This document shows positions 58,645-64,000 of a stretch of 64,000 nucleotides of DNA, piece after piece. Origin of the DNA: Pseudisothecium myosuroides (taxonomy: Eukaryota; Streptophyta; Bryopsida; Hypnales; Lembophyllaceae); contig OX637296.1 of the NCBI GenBank assembly GCA_951799445.1, positions 13,454,001 through 13,518,000 of the forward strand. The letters run 5' to 3'. The notes beneath the pieces are model-generated. The model worked only from the letters and a program-made list of their open reading frames with translations, was not told where the DNA came from and did not search any database. Position 1 is the first letter of the stretch. Each line of letters opens with the position of its first letter. Position numbers and translations under genes: made by a program.

Positions 58645-59431
58645 CCCCTTACAGTGGTTTTGGTTGTCTTTCAATAAGTCCATAGAATGCTATTTATGGT
58701 ATATATGGCCTTGCATCTGAATGGTTTATTGTCCAATTACTAATTTTTTTTTGCTTCAATGTGCATCTAAATCTCCTATCACGCTGCATACTTCCTGGCT
58801 GCATTGGACATGTTACTAATTTTGTAGATATTATGAGGCTTGAAGCTCCCTAATTTTGGGCTCTGTATACATACACTCTGTATTCAAAGTACCGCATACA
58901 CTCTATATTCAAAGCACCTGCTTCACACTACTAGACAATGACCTTGATTTGCATAAGGACATAGGACAAAGTAGTCAACATAAGTCATGGCTAGTCTGGT
59001 CATCTTCCCCTTCAAAATAACCTTCACAGTTGGTCATAACCTACTTCACAAACTATCCTACCATTCATGTTTCAGCTAAGAAAGGACTATTTGAACCTAC
59101 TGAAGTCGTGGTCCCTAGATGTCACAAAGGCGGCTGAAAGTGCAATAAACCAACATATCCGGTCATGGCCAATGTGTACACAAGGGATGGATGGGGGTAT
59201 ACGTTGTTGAAGTAGCACTTGTATTTTTCAACAAATATAGACCTGAGCATGATCAGCAAGCTCTCATTTCAGTAGTCAACATCACAAAAAATTTTAAACA
59301 TGAGAAAATGACTGGTTCTGGCACCTTCAATTTCATTGTTTACGTATTTGTCCAATAAGTCATGAAATTTGGCAAAAAAGGTCTGCAAATAAATTTAGAA
59401 GACACATTTTGTCCCTTGAACCACTTAAGGG
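58645..59431. mobile_element. TTAA-flanked element with divergent ends
   Basis: TTAA at 58641-58644 and 59432-59435 flanks CCCCTTACAGTGGTT and AACCACTTAAGGG. 787 bp. The interior differs from the other TTAA elements, so this is a separate family with the same target. Confidence 0.65.
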
Positions 59432-59435
59432 TTAA

Positions 59436-60477
59436 AAGCAGTTGTTGGTTAAGGCTTGGCAAAATTATGACTTCTAATATTTATCTGTTGTTCGCATTGG
59501 CAATTTGTTGAATCTGAAAATCCAATACTTCATGTCAACTAAAATTTACATCTTGCACTGTCCAACTCCTCTTGCAGCTTCACAACTGTGAATTTCATTA
59601 ACCGCCTTATTGTATTTTATTCCAAGATCTTGCTCTAGACCTGGCTTGTGGAATCCTCCAAATCTCGAGATCTTCAATTTAAATTTGATGTGCTTAATTT
59701 GGATTTACTTCATTTTGCTTTGCTTGTGAGGTCTTCTCAAGCCTCTTCAATTGTGCAATGTACCAAAAAGAGGCACACGGAGGTGGCTTGCCAAAACCTC
59801 CCCCTTTCCCTGCGCTGCCAAAAATTGTCGACCACCCGATCTTTTTCCAGAAAAATACCACCCCCCACGACGTGGATCTTGGAGTGGGCAAATTTACTAT
59901 AGTCATTTGATTTGTGTGAAAAGAATCAATCTTAGCCGTTGGACCTAAGAATTAAGGTTTTGCCCGACGGACGCGGCAACACAGTTTTCCCTCAGTGCGT
60001 CGACCTTCTCCCCTTAGGCGCGGCGTGGCGACCTGTTTCCCTCCGGCATGTTGCTTCTCAATTTTCGGCTCTCGTGGTTTCCTCTACTGTGATACAAAAC
60101 TCGTGATACAAAACTTTGCAATATAGAAGGCAAGGTGAAGCAATTTTGGAGGCTTTAGGCTCGACGAGTTTAGGTAAGCACTTGAATTTTGATCTTTTGC
60201 TTGTTCGCCGGAATTGCTTGTTCGCTACCATTTAGTTTCTAATGTTCGGTTTCTCGTGTAATAGGTCTCTTAGGGTTTGGTGGAGGCGGCCGTGTCATGT
60301 TCATGTGTACTGCATTTCAAGTTTCAATTCTGTGTTTGAGGTTAGAGACCATCCCCTTAGCTTGTTTCTATTGAATGATGATGCATTTGTTAGTAACTGA
60401 ATGCATACCTCTCTCTGCAACAGAATGCTTCAACATTTCTTTGTGTTGAACAATGTAATCATATTTGTTTTCAATAG
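59436..60477 (+). other. Putative 5' region and leader intron of the Rep-like pseudogene
   Basis: GC content rises from about 59740. 60177 starts a good donor (TTTAG/GTAAGC) and 60477 ends a good acceptor (TTTTCAATAG), giving a possible 301-bp leader intron just before the first ATG of the pseudogene. The promoter is not identified. The short frames here are not recognised. Confidence 0.35.
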
Positions 60478-60486
60478 GGTTTGAGG

Positions 60487-61890
60487 ATGCCACCTCTGTC
60501 TCAGATCTTGAAAAGAGCTACCCAAAAACAAACAAAGAACCAGGGCACTAAGTTCTCTACCACTACAGCAATGAAGATTGTTGCTACCCAAAATGTGGTT
60601 GAGGCATCTGATGCTCCAAATGTGGCTGAGCCATCTGCTGAAAAGCAAAAAAATATCCAAGGAAAAAAGGCTGCCCAAAAAACCCATGAGAAAACAACCG
60701 CCAAAAAAACCTCCTTGCAAAACCTCATATGCCCAAAACTTCTTGGGCAAGAGCTCCTCCAAAGCCAAAAGAGATGGTTGTGAGCGTCACCATTTTTGTA
60801 GGAAGTGATGACATTTCCATTCACCTGTTGGAAAAGATGGAAGAATTTCTCCAGAAGGAGTGCTCCATTGAATGAGGTGGAGCTTTAAGCCGCCTTCACT
60901 TGCAAATGGTGTGTTGATTGCTAGCTACTTCACCAGCTATGGTTAGCAAACAAATCAAAGTTTACCTTGGATGGAACGATGCCAAGAAGGCCCCAATGGG
61001 ACACCACATTCTCACAAAAATTCTTTGTAATACTGGACTCCATACTTTTATTGGAATGCCCGGGTACTGTATCAAAGACAAAGGTGAGGATCATTTTGAC
61101 TGCATGCACAAAAATGTCACACCTAAAAAAAATCAAAGAAGGTCTTGAGGAGTACGTCAAGCATGGTACTCCGTTTGCAAAGAATCGCATCATTTTGACT
61201 CACACAGACCTCATTAAGAAGGCTGCCACAGACTGCAGGTTCAAGTTGAAGAAATAGTTGGGAAGTACTCTTCCAGGTACTCTTTTACCCATGCTGCGCT
61301 CCAGACAACATATTCCCACAGCTTCATGGGTTTTGCCTATCCGTCAAGGTGGGATGGACTATACCAAGGCCTTGACACTCTGGAAGTGCATGATGAATCC
61401 AGATGTTGTTGATATGGATGATGTGACTTAATTTTTTTTTAGCATATGAATCCAGATTCTCACTTGGCGGATTTAGGTCGGCAACCGCTTGCAATGGACT
61501 TGGGTAAGGCACGAGAAGGTGTTGAGCATGATTATGTGGTTCCAGATAATGCACTAATAAACTTGTTTGGGTGCAAATTTTGATTGTTTTTTTTATACTT
61601 TAAGATTTTATCCCTTCAAGAATTTGTTTTTTAATGACTTGAAAAAATTACAAAGGTACTTGTTGTTAATAAAATTCTTCGTGTTATTCTTTTGATGTAG
61701 ATAATGTTCCAGAAGAATTGCAGCATGATTGGAATGACATCATTGTCATTGATGGCACTCAAGATGCGCCTGTCTCAAATGCGGTCTTACCAGAGGCCAT
61801 TGATGGCTCGTGAACACCTTACAACCACGGCTCTAGCGATGTACATACCTTTGGTTTTTGGAGACCATGACTTGGCCAACAATTTAATGT
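60487..61890 (+). pseudogene. HUH/Rep-endonuclease-like pseudogene (replitron-like)
   Basis: The first frame from ATG 60487 encodes a Lys/Ala/Thr-rich segment of about 80 residues. After a frame change near 60740 a domain follows: VSVTIFVGSDDISIHLLEKM, TGA (60873), GGALSRLHLQMVC (HLQ at 60897-60905), TGA (60915), then an open stretch with GHHILTKIL, LHTFIGMPGYCIKD (Tyr 61065-61067, YxxK) and EDHF. The frame shifts again near 61120 and continues EEYVKHG, TAG (61255), LPGTLLPMLRS and GGMDYTKALTLWKCM, ending at TAA near 61430. A further acidic C-terminal piece may lie at 61440-61570 and, after a possible intron, at 61699-61812. An HLQ motif followed by YxxK matches Rep-type HUH nucleases in order and spacing, and the whole resembles uncharacterised Rep-like proteins of bryophyte and fern genomes as I remember them. 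Multiple stops and shifts make it non-functional. Confidence 0.5.
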
Positions 61891-62696
61891 TGTAGTTCTG
61901 AAGCTTGCAAAGCAGTACCATGGCATTATAGTTTTCTGCATTGTTTTTTCTGGAATGCAGACTTTGAACTTCTTCTCCCCAAGAAACCATGTCGCATTCA
62001 GGAATTTTAAAATGCCTTCAATGAAATGCTTACATCAATACATGTCTGTGAAAGTTTGCTTTGCAGGTGTTTGAATTTGAGATTGAAGTTCACTTTGGTT
62101 TCAATGGCTTACATAGTGGGCATTTTTATTTTATTTTTCAATACACTATTCCTTGGAAAATCTTAACAACAAATCACATAATGCTATGTGTACTTCCTTT
62201 GATAATAAACTATTTTGATCTTAGAAAGTGATTGTTTCCTAAAATGGGCTCAAAAGAGGCAGAACTGCCTTACCCCTATAAGGCACAACAACTGAAGCCT
62301 GAAATGGAGATACTTACATTGTAATTTGTAATTGGGATCGCAAAACCCTCCTCTTTTGTTGTATGAAGTTCAAGCAATCCTGATTGTTGCAAAGGTAAGT
62401 AACATTGCTATTTTGTATTGGATGGTGATGAGGGCCACTACGTACAAAAGAGCGCCCAAAAACTCTCAAATGTTCATTTTTGCTTGATTTTGTATTTATG
62501 TAAAAGCTAATAAATATCCCATTGTTATCGCAAGTGATGGAGTACACTTGCAGCAAAGAGAAATGCTATTTTTATGCCCCGTTCACCTCTACCTAGGTTC
62601 AAGGGTTAAGAGTGTCAATTTGTGTAAACACACTTCTTGTAACAACTACAAAACACCAATCTTAGCCAACAATTTAGCACTATGTGTGGACTTACC
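61891..62696. other. No gene recognised
   Basis: Downstream of the Rep-like pseudogene. No terminal repeats typical of a transposon were found here, and short frames are unremarkable. Confidence 0.3.
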
Positions 62697-62700
62697 TTAA

Positions 62701-63633
62701 CCCCTAAAGGACCAAGGCCTTTTTTCTGCCAAAAATCACTCAAAACTGCCATATCTATAGCAAAGAGTAAAAAAAATTGAAAATTGTTCTTTTTCCACAT
62801 CTAACCATAGGATCTTACACCTAACTAGTATGAGAGTGTGTGGAAAAAATTTCAGAATTTTTTACCGCACAGATTGCAAGATATCTGCGTTTAAAGTGGA
62901 AAAAACAAGTTTTTCAGCACATTGCGGGACCAGATTTTTTGACTTTAAACATTTTTAACTTAAAATTTTTGCACTATAGCGTTTTGAGCTTTAAATCTTT
63001 ATAGTGTAGAATTGAGTTGAGAGTCTAGGAAAAAAAAAAATTCAAAAAAAATTAATTATCATTCTTAAAAAAATTGTTAAGTAGAAGTAGGTACAAGATA
63101 GAAGGAAAATCTAAAATATTCATATATTTTAGATGGAATTAAAATACACTAATCCCAATGGTGAGATTGTTCTAACAAGTAAATCAGACCATGCAAAAAA
63201 AAAAAAATTGAAAAATTTGAAAAATTTCATTCAGAAATGCATCCTACAAGTTATTTTTTTCAAGAAGATGCTCTAACTGCCCGAAAAACAAGAATGTCCA
63301 TAACTTTCTCATAACATATCCAAATGAAATGAATCAAAGCTTTCCAGATAGGCAAAAATATAATCTATGAGGAAAAAAATATTTAAAAAAAAAATTCAAA
63401 TTTTTGTCCATTTTTTTTTTGCTGCCCGGACTGCCTGCCGTCCCCTGTTTTGAGCTTATATGGTCATAACTTTTTTTCCTGGGCACCGATTGTGAAAAAA
63501 ATAATATTCCCACAAAGCTTATCAGTTTTTCTATCTCCAAAAAAAGTTTCAAAAAATCATGACAAAATTTCAGCCCGTAGGTACCTGCCCGAAAACACAT
63601 TTGTCCCCCGAAGGGACAACGGTCCTTTAGGGG
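62701..63633. mobile_element. TTAA-flanked element, best-preserved copy
   Basis: TTAA at 62697-62700 and 63634-63637 flanks CCCCTAAAGGACC and the exact inverse GGTCCTTTAGGGG (13 of 13). 933 bp, non-coding. It contains the site GTTTAAAGTGG (about 62889) that is occupied by a nested copy in 39613-41440. Confidence 0.85.
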
Positions 63634-63637
63634 TTAA

Positions 63638-64000
63638 GCATGATTTCTTACATTACGTAGCATGTGATAAGTGTCTTTAATTACATCCTAATTATCTACT
63701 TTGTAAATTTTAATGTGGACCACCCTAATTTATTGGATGGCCACTTATACACCTATACTATAAAACCATTTTAGTGTAGGATATAGTCCATTGCACTTTG
63801 AGATAGTGTCGTTTGGGGGATGATATAATCTACAACTAAGGCCAATGAATGGCAATAGATTTGTAAAGACTACCACTTTTGAGCCCCTAATTACTTTAAT
63901 TTGTAGGCTTGCATTGTCTAAAAAGACACACTAATATTTCAATAAAAATACATAGAAAGAATGTTTTTAGTATCCAATCCATTTGTATCAAGAGTAGTGC
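63638..64000. other. No gene recognised
   Basis: AT-rich. ATTTTAGTGTAGG near 63769 resembles the end of the TA-flanked element at 25469, but the element would run off or has decayed. Confidence 0.3.

Noticed and set aside
60481..60824. Three overlapping frames (two plus, one minus) in 60430-60824
   Set aside because: Only the plus frames that lead into the Rep-like domain make sense; the minus frames are hydrophobic shadows of the lysine-rich segment.
1..64000. CRISPR array, operons, rRNA or bacterial-type features
   Set aside because: No regularly spaced direct repeats of CRISPR type and no prokaryotic gene organisation; the window is plant nuclear DNA.

Overview
This is nuclear DNA from a land plant. 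The evidence is three class III (secretory) peroxidase genes with short spliceosomal introns, a family confined to the green-plant lineage, set in AT-rich, transposon-packed sequence with Emigrant/pogo-like, Stowaway-like and PIF/Harbinger-like miniature elements. Gene density is very low: apart from the peroxidases and a few broken transposon genes, almost all 64 kb is repeat. This suggests a large, repeat-inflated plant genome. I cannot name the species.

Genes. The three peroxidases (A 4929-6447, B 30780-32040, C 46255-47515) all lie on the minus strand. Each has three exons (396 + 157 + 398 nt) encoding 316 residues with all catalytic, calcium-ligand and disulfide residues in place. They are dispersed duplicates carrying shared flanks of roughly 0.7 kb on each side. 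B and C are almost identical over 1,635 bp (one mismatch), but their upstream flanks clearly differ. The downstream side of C is a patchwork of repeated 3'-flank pieces, so C looks converted or replaced by a copy of B. Broken genes: a hAT-type transposase-like pseudogene (about 12161-16802) split by at least three nested insertions; a pseudogene (60487-61890) resembling a HUH/Rep-type endonuclease; and a LINE-like fragment (32958-33449, minus) inside a pogo-like element.

Repeats. Four recurrent structures account for most of the window. (1) A TTAA-flanked family with termini CCCCTAAAGG...CCTTTAGGGG, about 0.15-0.93 kb, at 1053, 7987, 8757, 36329, 39613 (with a second copy nested at 39810), 52769, 55241 and 62701 among others. 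(2) A family with termini GGGTGATTGCAAGAAA or GGGTCATTGCAAGAAA and 4-bp target duplications, at 1, 13108, 27521, 27887, 34240, 41651, 41672, 49174 and 57206. (3) A family with termini CATTAGAGAAAATT...CTCTAATG and a GGAGGGC subterminal motif, at 973, 2060, 14633, 22566, 25464, 27802, 49615 and 51358. (4) Palindromic foldback units at 23010, 26551 and 50485. They are nested up to three deep, so relative ages can be read directly.

Layout: 1-3.8 kb nested repeats; 3.9-7.2 kb peroxidase A locus; 7.2-9.6 kb tandem TTAA elements; 10.8-16.8 kb hAT-like pseudogene; 17.5-29.4 kb repeats, including half of a 2-kb-scale duplication (19.5-22.0 kb, second half 35.7-39.6 kb); 30.0-33.6 kb peroxidase B locus with a pogo-like insertion; 34.2-43.1 kb repeats; 43.1-48.8 kb a repeat followed by the peroxidase C locus; 49.2-59.4 kb repeats; 59.6-61.9 kb Rep-like pseudogene; 62.7-63.6 kb a final TTAA element.
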